Both the position numbers and the translations under genes were made by a program. A stretch of 36,089 bases of DNA from NCBI GenBank assembly GCA_018712265.1, contig DVHF01000034.1, positions 1 through 36,089 on the forward strand, given 5' to 3'. The stretch's first letter is position 1. Every line of letters begins with the position of its first letter. Positions 26,644-34,654 of this stretch are shown piece by piece. The notes under the pieces were generated by a model. That model did no database searches. It had not been told where the DNA came from and worked only from the letters and a program-made list of their open reading frames with translations. The stretch comes from Candidatus Gallacutalibacter pullicola. GTDB taxonomy: Bacteria; Bacillota; Clostridia; Oscillospirales; Acutalibacteraceae.

Positions 26644-27380
26644 GCGGGAAAAGTGTCATTGAAATGACGGACATCGTCAAGACCTATTATCTCGGCACGC
26701 CGAATGAATTGGAGATCCTGCACGGGATCAATCTGTCGGTGCAGGAGGGGGAATTCGTGTCGATCGTGGGGCCGTCCGGGTCCGGCAAGTCGACGCTGAT
26801 GAATATTATCGGCGCGCTCGATCACCAGACGAGCGGCGAGTACACGCTCGACGGCGTGCCCATGCGCCAGATGGGCAGCTACAAGCTTTCCCAGATCCGC
26901 AACAGGAAAATCGGGTTCGTGTTCCAGACCTTTAACCTGATTCCGCGCTCCACCGCGCAGGGCAACGTGGAGCTGCCGATGCTGTACGCCGGCGTCTCCC
27001 GCAGGGAGCGCGCCCGCCGCGCCGCCCAGCTTCTGGAGATGGTGGGCATGGGGGAACGCGCCCGCCATATGCCGAACGAGCTTTCCGGCGGACAGAAGCA
27101 GCGCGTCGCGATTGCCCGCGCTATGGCGAACGATCCGGCCATCCTGCTGGCCGACGAGCCGACCGGCGCGCTCGACAGCGCCACCGGACGCATGGTGATG
27201 GATATTTTCCACCGTCTGCACGAGGAACAGGGGAAAACGATCCTGCTCATTACGCACAACAACGAGCTTGCACTGGAAACGGAGCGGATCATTACCATCC
27301 GCGACGGCAGGATCCATTCGGACTGCCCGAACACCCCCATCAGGCCGGAACCGGAGGAGGCGCGCTATGAATCTGCTTGA
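26640..27380 (+). CDS. ABC transporter ATP-binding protein (MacB/LolD type)
   Basis: 246 residues; hydrolyses ATP to drive the efflux complex. Walker A GPSGSGKST (44-52), Q-loop FVFQTFNLIP, signature LSGGQKQRVAIARA, Walker B AILLADEPTGALD, and the switch His in LLITHNNE. TGALDSATG and the short N-terminus are typical of the MacB/LolD/FtsE branch. It starts in an ATGA overlap with the adaptor and its end overlaps the permease by 14 bp. Confidence 0.97.
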   Translation: MSGKSVIEMTDIVKTYYLGTPNELEILHGINLSVQEGEFVSIVGPSGSGKSTLMNIIGALDHQTSGEYTLDGVPMRQMGSYKLSQIRNRKIGFVFQTFNLIPRSTAQGNVELPMLYAGVSRRERARRAAQLLEMVGMGERARHMPNELSGGQKQRVAIARAMANDPAILLADEPTGALDSATGRMVMDIFHRLHEEQGKTILLITHNNELALETERIITIRDGRIHSDCPNTPIRPEPEEARYESA

Positions 27381-28617
27381 AAATATCCGCCTTGCTCTCG
27401 AGGGCCTGCGCGCCAACAAGATGCGCGCCCTGCTCACGATGCTGGGCATTATCATCGGTATCGGCTCTGTCATCGGGATTGTGAGCATCGGCGGGGCCAT
27501 GACGAACACGCTCACCAGCGAGGTGACGCAGCTCGGCCTGAACAAGATCGCCGTACAGGTCTATCCGCGCGACACCTCCGGCGCGTGGTATTACACAGAG
27601 GACGACGTCTTTACAGATGAGATCATCGAGGAGTACCAGCGGCGGTACAGCGACGAGGTCGAGGCTGTCGGGTATTCGTATATGCTGGGAGACGCCACTA
27701 CGACGGTGCGCCGCGTGGAGACGAAAGCCAGCGTCAACGGCGTTGTGCCGGGCTTTGAAAAGAGTTATCCGTCGTCGGTGAACATAACGCACGGGCGGTT
27801 CATCAACGAGAGCGACGTCAACAGCGCGAAATATGTGGCGGTGGTGGCGGAAAGCTTTGCGGAGACGGCCTTCCCCGGCGTGGAGAATCCGGTCGGGCAG
27901 GAGGTCAAGCTGGATATCCAGAACATCGGCCGCGAGACGTTCACGGTGATCGGCGTCTACGAGGAACAGCAGAACGGCGTTTTTGTCTCAACGACCGGCC
28001 CGACGAGCGAGTTTTACATTCCCATCACGACGGCGTATAATATTGAGGACTACCATCCCGCGGGGACGCAGTATTTTTATGTGGCTGCCACGCAGGGGAT
28101 CGATTACACAGCCTTTGCGGAAGAAACCGCGGAGTTCTTTGATAATTATTATTTTAACCGGAACGATCGGATGCACTGCTACACGGAGAGCCTGGAATCG
28201 ACGGCGTCGATGCTCAGCGATATGCTGGGGACGGTATCGATGGCGATTGCGGTTATCGCGGCGATCTCGCTTCTGGTAGGCGGTATCGGCGTGATGAACA
28301 TCATGCTTGTTTCGGTGACGGAGCGCACGCGCGAAATCGGGATCCGGAAAGCCCTCGGCGCGCCGGACAGCGCGATCCGCGTGCAGTTCATAGTGGAATC
28401 GATGATTATCTGCGCCATCGGCGGCATACTGGGGATCCTGCTGGGAACAGGGATCGGTTCGCTGGCGGGGATGCTGCTGGGGTCTCCGGCAGCGCCGTCC
28501 CTCTCTGCGATCGTGGTAGCTGTCGGGTTCTCGATGCTCATCGGCGTCTTTTTCGGCTTCTACCCGGCCAACAAAGCCGCCAAGCTGGATCCTATCGAAT
28601 CGCTTCGATACGAGTAA
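27367..28617 (+). CDS. ABC transporter permease (MacB/FtsX-like)
   Basis: 416 residues from the ATG at 27367 (GGAGGAG seven bases upstream, inside the ATPase gene). Transmembrane 1 at about 20-45 (MRALLTMLGIIIGIGSVIGI), a large extracytoplasmic MacB core domain (about 46-285), then three membrane helices (about 287-312, 338-362, 378-402) with the family motif VGGIGVMNIMLVSVTERTRE and IGIRKALGA. Ends with AAKLDPIESLRYE, the usual C-terminus. Works as a mechanotransmitter with the adaptor and ATPase; the cargo (peptide, antibiotic or lipid) is not indicated. An R3 element starts about 10 bp after the stop. Confidence 0.97.
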   Translation: MNLLENIRLALEGLRANKMRALLTMLGIIIGIGSVIGIVSIGGAMTNTLTSEVTQLGLNKIAVQVYPRDTSGAWYYTEDDVFTDEIIEEYQRRYSDEVEAVGYSYMLGDATTTVRRVETKASVNGVVPGFEKSYPSSVNITHGRFINESDVNSAKYVAVVAESFAETAFPGVENPVGQEVKLDIQNIGRETFTVIGVYEEQQNGVFVSTTGPTSEFYIPITTAYNIEDYHPAGTQYFYVAATQGIDYTAFAEETAEFFDNYYFNRNDRMHCYTESLESTASMLSDMLGTVSMAIAVIAAISLLVGGIGVMNIMLVSVTERTREIGIRKALGAPDSAIRVQFIVESMIICAIGGILGILLGTGIGSLAGMLLGSPAAPSLSAIVVAVGFSMLIGVFFGFYPANKAAKLDPIESLRYE

Positions 28618-28627
28618 CACACAAATT

Positions 28628-29165
28628 TTGAAGCCGCAGGCTTCACCAGAATATAATCTATCGGACCTTGCAGGTCCTAGGGCCTTCCACCCAGCCCGGG
28701 CGCACACATAAATTTAAAGCTTACAGCTTTGCAGAATTTTTATATCGGCCCTCGCAGGTCCCGGCGTCGGGGGCCATTCGGCCCATGCCCCCGAACCCCC
28801 AAGGGCCTTCCTTTTCTGAACGCCAGAAAAGGAAGCAAAAGATCGTTCAAGGGGAGTCCCCCTTGAAAATCCCCCTAGGGGGAGCGCTCTGGCCGCGTCC
28901 CCCTTTCACCCCCACGGCCGGGATCATCGGTGGTAACGGCAAGCATATTGGGAGCCAATAAGCGCGCACTTTGTTACTGAAACAACCTGCACCTTATAAA
29001 ACATTGCCGTTGTCGAACAACTGCCCGGCAAGCTGATTCGCCCCTTTTGGGCGCGAGCTGTACGGGAATCCTCGCCATGTAACCTCACCCTGTTTCGCGT
29101 TAACCGGGCAGGGCGTTAGCCACGCTAAGGGCCTGACGGCCCAACGCTTACCATAGTGGATCCTA
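28628..29165 (+). repeat. R3 element, copy 3 (left arm of inverted pair)
   Basis: TTTGAAGCCGCAGGCTTCACC, GGACCTTGCAGGTCC, a second TTTAAAGCTTACAGCTTTGC, GGCCCTCGCAGGTCC, the 12-bp stem CTTCCTTTTCTG / CAGAAAAGGAAG (28807-28835), TTCAAGGGG..CCCCTTGAA, GGGGGAGCGCTCTGGCCGCG, CCACGGCCGGGATCATC, GGGAGCCAATAAGCGCGC, GGGCGCGAGCTGTACGGG and the closing GGGCCTGACGGCCC. In the named stem both the last pair of bases differ from other copies and still pair. Confidence 0.85.
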
Positions 29166-29219
29166 AAAAGGGCCGCGCTCTGCGCGGCCCTTTGTGCGTT
29201 TCAGGGGGCATGTGGAGGA

Positions 29220-29729
29220 TTATGTACCTCGCTTGTCCAAAAGATCGAATATTTCGTCCATATCGAGATCGAACATCCGGCTGTCAGGAGAGATAGGCGC
29301 AAAATGGAACTGCACTTTTTCAGCGCCAAATTCCCGCTCAAGTGCGTCCCATTCACCGGACGAAAGCAGACAGAATCCAAGGGTGTCCGATCCGAGAGAA
29401 TCGGCATACCACCGGATCTGGTATGCTGGGGATAGATATTCCTGCGCGGCAATCAGTGTGACGTCACGGGAGGCGTAATCATCGTCATACGGGATCGGCG
29501 TGCGTGTGCCGTCCTTTTCCAGAATAATGTCAAAGCCGCGTTCCGTGTCGTTGTCTGCCACCTCAAAACGGATTTTCCTGTCCTCCGGCAGATGATTGTT
29601 AAAATACCGGAGGATATATTCGTCTTCCTCTCCCCAATCGATCCAGATGACAGCGTCGCTGGATTCAAAATCGCCAGCATTATTTTCGGGATCGCGAAGG
29701 AAATTTTTTATCTGTTCCAAATCTTTCAT
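29220..29729 (-). CDS. Unrecognised acidic protein of 169 residues, flanked by inverted R3 repeats
   Basis: I do not recognise the family with confidence. The start is the ATG at 29727-29729 (GGGAGG eight bases upstream); an earlier in-frame start has no site. The protein is acidic (many Asp/Glu), soluble, without signal or membrane segment. Distinct stretches: SSDAVIWIDWGEEDEYI, a central VADNDTERGFDIILEKDG, RDVTLIAAQEYLSP, then ADSLGSDTLGFCLLSSGEWDALE and a C-terminal DLDMDEIFDLLD. The alternating strand/helix pattern resembles small immunity-type proteins, but that is only an impression. It is the only gene between R3 copies 3 and 4, so it could have moved with them. Confidence 0.72.
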   Translation of the reverse strand: MKDLEQIKNFLRDPENNAGDFESSDAVIWIDWGEEDEYILRYFNNHLPEDRKIRFEVADNDTERGFDIILEKDGTRTPIPYDDDYASRDVTLIAAQEYLSPAYQIRWYADSLGSDTLGFCLLSSGEWDALEREFGAEKVQFHFAPISPDSRMFDLDMDEIFDLLDKRGT

Positions 29730-29764
29730 AACAAAACCTCCCAAAATAAATATCAATACAATGT

Positions 29765-29812
29765 CTCCCACCGCGGCAGAGTACCCGCGGCAATAGCGCT
29801 CCCGCAGAGGTC
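29765..29812 (+). repeat. R4 fragment
   Basis: CCCACCGCGGCAGAGTACCC and GCGGCAATAGCGCTCCC match the first part of R4 only; the CTTAG hairpin is absent. It is joined directly to R3 copy 4. Confidence 0.6.
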
Positions 29813-29829
29813 ACGACGCGCGGCTCGAT

Positions 29830-30378
29830 AGTAGATCCCCTTTGGTAAGCGTTGGGCCGCAGGCCCCTAGCGTGGTTAACACCCCGCTCAGTTAGCGCGA
29901 AACAGGGTGAGGTTACAAGCCGAGGATTCCGGACATCCCGCGCCCGAAACAGGCGAAATAGCCTACCGAAAAGTTGCTCAATTCTGGAACAGCCCGATAA
30001 TGGGCAGGCTATCTAGGTAACCGGGTGCGCGCTTATTGGCTCTCAATATGATTACCGTTACCATCGAGGCTCCCGGCCGTGGGGGTGAAAGGGGGACGCG
30101 GCCAGAGCGCTCCCCCTTGGGGGTTTTTAGGGGGTGTCCCCCTAAATGGTCTTTTTCCATATTTTCTTCCATAAGAAAATATGGGGCCGGGGGGTATAAG
30201 GGGCGCGGCCTAAGCGGCCCCTTACGCCGGAACCTGTAAGGTTCGATAGAATAAAAACAGTGAAGCTGAAGACTTCAAATTTGTGTGCTCCGTCCGGGCA
30301 GGGAGGAAATCCTCCAGCGCCGGGACCTGCGAGGCCCGATAGATCATTTTCTGGTGAAGCCTTCGGCTTCAAAATTCG
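29830..30378 (-). repeat. R3 element, copy 4 (right arm of inverted pair)
   Basis: Minus-strand copy that begins directly after rnfA with TTTGAAGCCGAAGGCTTCACC and ends GGGGCCTGCGGCCCAACGC near 29850. The main stem here is CCATATTTTCTT / AAGAAAATATGG (30157-30184): five bases on each side differ from the other copies and all remain paired. Inverted relative to copy 3. Confidence 0.85.
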
Positions 30379-30389
30379 GGCAGGGCGGT

Positions 30390-30968
30390 TCAGCCTTGAA
30401 ATCCGGCCATGGCGAGGGAGAACAGGCCCGTGTACAGCAGGGCCGCGGGAAGTCCCCGGAACGACGCCGGGACAGCCGGATCGCGGAACGCCTCGATCGC
30501 TTCGCGCAGGATCAGGGACGCCAGCAGGAACGCAAGCCCCGTCCCGATCGAAAATCCGATTGCCCCGGACCAGCCTGCGCCGAGGATCCGGTTCATGAAC
30601 GGCATGGACAAAACGATGCAGTTGATCGCCGCGGGCGCGAGGATCGGCCGGAACCATGCGTACAGACGCGGGCAAAGCTGGCGCAGTAGAATCGCTGCGC
30701 CGCAGTAGAACAGCGCCATCAGCACCGCAAAAATCACCGGGCTGAAAAACAGCGCCCAGTCATTTTGCCGCAGCAGCGGCGTGAGCGCCTCCCCGCAAAG
30801 GGAGAGCAGGAGCGAGAAGAACGTCACCGCGGCGGCGTAGGCGGGCAGGCTGTGCGGCTTGCGCGCCGCGCGCAGGGCACGGCTCAGGCCGATGCCCCCG
30901 GCAAAAAGCAGGTTCTCCGCCGTGAGCGCCAGCACCGCGTAAAGCAGAAGCTGTGAGAAAAAATTCAT
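30390..30968 (-). CDS. RnfA-like membrane subunit, one Fe-S cysteine missing
   Basis: 192 residues with six hydrophobic segments, homologous to RnfA/RsxA and NqrE. Aligned landmarks: ENLLFAGGIGLSRAL for the usual NNFVL..LGLCPF, AAINCIVLSMPFMN for TTNCAVLGVALLN, and the end FRGLPAALLYTGLFSLAMAGFQG (written here in two known pieces, FRGLPAALLYTG and FSLAMAGF). The first conserved cysteine, one of four ligands of the membrane [2Fe-2S] cluster in Rnf/NQR, is Ser29 here; the second is kept as Cys117. It overlaps the RnfE-like gene by 4 bp (ATGA) and is the last gene of the operon. No rnfB follows; an R3 repeat does. Confidence 0.85.
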   Translation of the reverse strand: MNFFSQLLLYAVLALTAENLLFAGGIGLSRALRAARKPHSLPAYAAAVTFFSLLLSLCGEALTPLLRQNDWALFFSPVIFAVLMALFYCGAAILLRQLCPRLYAWFRPILAPAAINCIVLSMPFMNRILGAGWSGAIGFSIGTGLAFLLASLILREAIEAFRDPAVPASFRGLPAALLYTGLFSLAMAGFQG

Positions 30969-31612
30969 GCCTGTCCCCTCCTTTCACGGGTCCTGCGCGC
31001 TCTGCGGCGCGCCCGCCTGCGGTTGAGAAGCTGTAAAAATGCTGCAAGGAATCCCAGCAGGATCAGCGCGCTGAACGGGTGCGCCTCCACAGCGGGGATC
31101 CGCACGGGATTCTCCCAGAATCCGCGCTGCATCCACAGCGTGCGCATGACGCTTACCAGGATTGCGACAGCCGCGAATCCCACCGAACACCCGATGCAGT
31201 CGGCCAGCACGGCGATCACCTTGTGATCCGGCGCGTAGTCGTTCGCGTGTGACAGCAGGAGCGAGTTTGTGATCACCAGCGGCGCATACAGCGTCAGGAG
31301 AGGCAGTACGCCGGGAACGAGCCAGTTCACAAGCAGGAACGCCGGGGCATACAGCGCCGCCGAACAGACCGCGACCACTGCCGGACGGATCCAGGAGGGG
31401 ATCCGCCTGCCGATCAGGCAGGAGATCAGGCAGACAGGCGTCATGGTCAGCAGGAGCATCAGCGCAAAGGCTACGCTTGTCTTGACGGTGAGCGACGCGG
31501 CCGCCGCGGGATAGATCCCGAGCGCGGCGGTCAGTATGGGATTGCGCCACAGCGCGGAATTCGCAAATATGGCGCCGCTTTTGCGCAGGGTGTTTTTCGT
31601 TTTCCGATCCAT
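30965..31612 (-). CDS. RnfE-like membrane subunit, both Fe-S cysteines missing
   Basis: 215 residues with about six hydrophobic segments; homologous to RnfE/RsxE and NqrD. ALWRNPILTAALGIYPAAAA matches [20 protein letters not shown] of E. coli RsxE, and APLVITNSLLLSHANDYA matches IPLIVTNCIVVGRAEAFA. The two conserved cysteines are therefore Tyr34 and Ser117. The C-terminal tail is very basic (RRRARRRARRTRERR). Overlaps the RnfD-like stop by one base (TGATG) and the RnfA-like start by four, so translation is tightly coupled. Confidence 0.82.
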   Translation of the reverse strand: MDRKTKNTLRKSGAIFANSALWRNPILTAALGIYPAAAASLTVKTSVAFALMLLLTMTPVCLISCLIGRRIPSWIRPAVVAVCSAALYAPAFLLVNWLVPGVLPLLTLYAPLVITNSLLLSHANDYAPDHKVIAVLADCIGCSVGFAAVAILVSVMRTLWMQRGFWENPVRIPAVEAHPFSALILLGFLAAFLQLLNRRRARRRARRTRERRGQA

Positions 31613-32628
31613 CAGACGCCGCCTCCCTTTCCGTCAGGCAGCCCGGCGCGACGGGCCGCGCGTTCCATGAGACGCTCCCGCACGGACAGCACCAGCCGGT
31701 CGGTTACGGGAGAAAACGCGTTGAGCAGAAGGATCGCGAAGCACGCGCCCTGCTCGTAGGCCCCATAGGAGCGGATGAGCATCGCGAGGATGCCCCCGAG
31801 GATGCCGTAAAGGATTTTTCCAGGCCCGGTGCGCGGCGCGGTGACGGAATCGGCGGCGAGGAACACGGCGCAGAACAGCAGCGATCCGCACAGCAGCTCG
31901 TATTTCACGGAGGTGAGCGGCGTCGTCATGATGCGCGGGAACAGCGCCGCGTAGACCGCCGCGGATCCCACAAAGCACAGGGGGATGCGCGCGTCGATTG
32001 TCTTTTTCAGGGTCAGGTACAGGCCGCAGGCGCAGATTACCAGCGTGGCGGTCGTGCCCATCGGTCCGGCGAATTGTCCCCACAGCAGATCGAGCGGCAG
32101 GATCTCAGGCTTAAGCCCTTGCTTGAGGGCCGTGTCCGGCGAGAGCACGGTCGGAAACTCGGAGCAGTCTCCGAAGATCGGGAGCTTCTGCCCGCTGGAA
32201 AGATCCGGGTAGGAGAATACCAGGTCAGGCCAGCAGAATGTGACGAAGGCGATCCCGGCGGCGGCAGGATGGAACGGCGTGTGCCCTGTACCGCCGAACG
32301 GGCCGCGTGCGATGACAGACGCGAACAGAGACGCCGCGGCCGCGAGCCAGAACGGCGCGCTTGCCGGGAGAAGCATGGCGATGGTCATGCCGGTGGTGAT
32401 GGGAAAGAGATCGTAGATGGAGATATCGCGGTGCGCCGCAAGACAGCAGATGATTTCGCCCAGCATACAGGCGGCGGCCGATACGGCTGTCAGGGTGAGG
32501 ACGCGCGGACCGTTGTAGACGGTCGGCACGATGAGCAGCAGGAGCAGGGCCACAAGATAGTCCTTGCCCATGGTGCGCACAGATTCCTCGCGCCGCACAA
32601 TCAGCGCGTTGTGCTGTCCCTTTGTCAT
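31612..32628 (-). CDS. RnfD-like membrane subunit with a non-canonical flavin site
   Basis: 338 residues, polytopic, homologous to RnfD/NqrB. Landmarks: DLFPITTGMTIAMLLPASAP, RGPFGGTGHTPFHPAAAGIA (GTGxNPFNPA in the family), and the late SYGAYEQGACFAILLLNAF. The segment that in RnfD carries covalently bound FMN on the Thr of S/T-G-A-T reads SPDTAL here (Thr166): the Thr is kept, Gly and Ala are not, so ApbE-type flavinylation is doubtful. ATGA overlap with the RnfC-like gene. The gene directly downstream is E, where RnfG would be expected. Confidence 0.85.
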   Translation of the reverse strand: MTKGQHNALIVRREESVRTMGKDYLVALLLLLIVPTVYNGPRVLTLTAVSAAACMLGEIICCLAAHRDISIYDLFPITTGMTIAMLLPASAPFWLAAAASLFASVIARGPFGGTGHTPFHPAAAGIAFVTFCWPDLVFSYPDLSSGQKLPIFGDCSEFPTVLSPDTALKQGLKPEILPLDLLWGQFAGPMGTTATLVICACGLYLTLKKTIDARIPLCFVGSAAVYAALFPRIMTTPLTSVKYELLCGSLLFCAVFLAADSVTAPRTGPGKILYGILGGILAMLIRSYGAYEQGACFAILLLNAFSPVTDRLVLSVRERLMERAARRAGLPDGKGGGV

Positions 32629-33896
32629 TCGGCGTCCCCCCTTTCACGTTCCATTTCGATGGGCTTGGGCGTCTCTGCGCTCTCGGCGTGGCGGCGAACA
32701 GCTGCCTCCAGCCGGATCCGCGACGGGCACGCCGCCTCGCACGCCCGGCACCCGATACATTTTTCTGCCCCCGGCAGAGAAAGCTCCGTCTGGGAGCGGC
32801 GCTGCTCGCGGTAGAAATACCAGGGCAGCAGCCCCTGCGGACAGGCGGCGGCGCACCGGCCGCAGCCGACACATTCATATACCTTCGGGACGGGCGGGTT
32901 CACGCGCGCGAGGATGCAGCGCGTATCCGCTGTGACGGGGATGTCCCAGTTATCCGCGGCGGCCCCGCAGACGGGCGAGCCGATCAGGATGTCCGCGTTT
33001 TCTGCCGCACCGCAGTATTCCAGCACGGTGCGCAGCGGCGTCCCCAGCGTCACGCGGAGGATTTTCGGTTCCGCGACGCCGTCCCCCGTGACAGTGACGA
33101 CGGCGCTCGTCTGCGGCGCACGGCGATAGACCGCAGCATACAGGGCTTCGCACGCCTGTACGCCGACCGATCCGGCGGGCCGTCCGGATGCTGTCAGCTT
33201 ATTTTTGAGCACGGCGCAGGCAGGGTAACGGCTGCCCGCTTCCATCAGGAGCGACGCACGCGCCGGGTCGCGGAATGGTTCCAGGCGTTTCCAGCGCGGC
33301 ACACCGCGCACCGCGGCGGCATACTCCTGCGCGCCGCAGGCGATCGCGGCCAGCGCCAGGCCCGCCAGCGCCTCCGCCGCGTTCTGGTGCAGGATCGCTT
33401 CCCCGGAAAACACATATGGCTCGCTGTCGGAGGCGTCGGCCAGGAGCGTGCGGATCCCCTGACGGTGCAGCCGCCGCAGCTTTTTATATAACGGCACGCC
33501 GTCGCGCTCGTCGATGATCCCGGCGGCGCGCGCCTCCATCAGCAGCTGTTCCGGATCGTGCTGTTCCCGCGCGATTTCCCGCACAGGCGGATCGGGGGCT
33601 TTCCGGCATTCCAGGACGGCGCAGACGGTCTCGCCGTGCAGCGGCAGATCGATGCGCCTGAATTCCCGGACTATCCCCGGACGCGGCGCACAGACCACGA
33701 TATTCTGCGGCGGAGCGGCCAACGGCTGTCCGCGCTCCACGGAATCGCCGGGCTTCACCATCCAGCTTCCCGCACCGTCCGCGCCGGGCAGCGGTACAAG
33801 CAGCGTCCCGCCCGCGAAGAACGGCTCGATATCAGGCGTTTTGAACTCCCCGGTTTCCGGGCTGAGATCTACGCCCCGGGGCAAAAATGGAATCAT
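32625..33896 (-). CDS. RnfC-like Fe-S subunit lacking the nucleotide-binding loop
   Basis: 423 residues from the ATG at 33894-33896 (GAGGTGA five bases upstream; the longer open frame crosses the divergent mecA-like gene and is not coding). Order: barrel-sandwich N-terminus, Rossmann-like and SLBB-type middle (VVTVTGDGVAEPKILRV), then two intact [4Fe-4S] motifs, C342/C345/C348/C352 and C380/C383/C386/C390. In RnfC the Gly-rich loop GIVGxGGAxFPTHVK binds FMN/NADH; here residues 126-140 read GIIDERDGVPLYKKL. The usual NGAECEPY is DASDSEPY. Membrane-peripheral. First gene of the operon; no strong promoter is seen in the 142 bp shared with mecA. Confidence 0.87.
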   Translation of the reverse strand: MIPFLPRGVDLSPETGEFKTPDIEPFFAGGTLLVPLPGADGAGSWMVKPGDSVERGQPLAAPPQNIVVCAPRPGIVREFRRIDLPLHGETVCAVLECRKAPDPPVREIAREQHDPEQLLMEARAAGIIDERDGVPLYKKLRRLHRQGIRTLLADASDSEPYVFSGEAILHQNAAEALAGLALAAIACGAQEYAAAVRGVPRWKRLEPFRDPARASLLMEAGSRYPACAVLKNKLTASGRPAGSVGVQACEALYAAVYRRAPQTSAVVTVTGDGVAEPKILRVTLGTPLRTVLEYCGAAENADILIGSPVCGAAADNWDIPVTADTRCILARVNPPVPKVYECVGCGRCAAACPQGLLPWYFYREQRRSQTELSLPGAEKCIGCRACEAACPSRIRLEAAVRRHAESAETPKPIEMERERGDAE

Positions 33897-34038
33897 AGGG
33901 TCACCTCTTTCGGCGGACATTTCTCGCCGCGCCGTAATACTATATAGGGATTGGATTTCCCGCCGCGCGGCGGAGAGATCCGGAAAAGCGTACAAAAAAG
34001 CCGGCGGGACGCGCGTCCCGGGGATTGGAGGGAGTGGC

Positions 34039-34629
34039 TTGAGGAAAAAGGAGATCGACCCGGCGCACCTGCTGGTGATTCTCAACCGGCAGGAGGCCGA
34101 GATATTCGGGCTGGATACCGCCGCAAACTGGGGAAGTTCCGCATGCCGTCTGGCGGTTGCGAGGCTGTTTGCCGCCGCCAGCGAGGGGACGGGGCTGGCC
34201 CATGTGCGCGGGCAGATCACCATCCGTGCGGCGCAGGCGGAGGATGGGCGGCTGGTACTGCTGTTCAGCACGGCGTTTCCGGTCAAGGGGAAGCTGCCGG
34301 GCGGACGGCGGGTGTTCCGGGTAAAGGATCCGCCGGGGCCGTACGTGTACGGGTTCGCGGATGCCGGGGATCTGCTGGACGCGCTGGCTCAGCTTTCCCG
34401 GACAGGAGCGGGCGGGCGCGGTCTGCGGCTGGTGCAGTGGAAGAGTGGGTACCGGCTGCTGCTGCCGTTCCCGCTGCACAGTGCGGCGCGCGCCGTCCTG
34501 ACGGAATACGGCAGGCTGTGCGGCAGGGGATCGGGCGCGGCGGCGTACACGCTGGAGCACGGAAAGCTGCTCAGCAGCGACGCGGTGCGGGAGATCGGCG
34601 CGAAGCTGTCCGGGGGCACTCCCCTGTGA
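34039..34629 (+). CDS. mecA: MecA-family adaptor protein
   Basis: 196 residues. N-terminal half: ILNRQEAEIFGL... with a DGRLVLLFST segment, like the substrate-binding domain of MecA. C-terminal half: YVYGFADAGDLLDALAQLSR, SGYRLLLPFP and TEYGR ... YTLEHGKLLSSDAV, which match the ClpC-binding domain of MecA (usual EYG and YL.EHGK). MecA delivers proteins such as ComK to ClpCP in Bacillus; in clostridia its targets are less known. Start is TTG at 34039 with GGAGGGA five bases upstream; no ATG or GTG works in frame. More diverged and GC-richer than typical. It is transcribed away from the Rnf-like operon. Confidence 0.72.
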   Translation: MRKKEIDPAHLLVILNRQEAEIFGLDTAANWGSSACRLAVARLFAAASEGTGLAHVRGQITIRAAQAEDGRLVLLFSTAFPVKGKLPGGRRVFRVKDPPGPYVYGFADAGDLLDALAQLSRTGAGGRGLRLVQWKSGYRLLLPFPLHSAARAVLTEYGRLCGRGSGAAAYTLEHGKLLSSDAVREIGAKLSGGTPL

Positions 34630-34654
34630 CGCTGCGGGGATCCGTGCCGGTTTC

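Noticed and set aside
30390-33896. Rnf-like genes as pseudogenes
   Set aside because: All four frames are intact, overlap precisely, have good starts and keep family-specific motifs outside the cofactor sites, including eight perfect Fe-S cysteines in the RnfC-like protein.
33935-33949. TAATACTATATAGGG resembling a T7 promoter
   Set aside because: Shorter than and different from the phage consensus; no phage genes near. Probably chance in the AT-rich divergent region.
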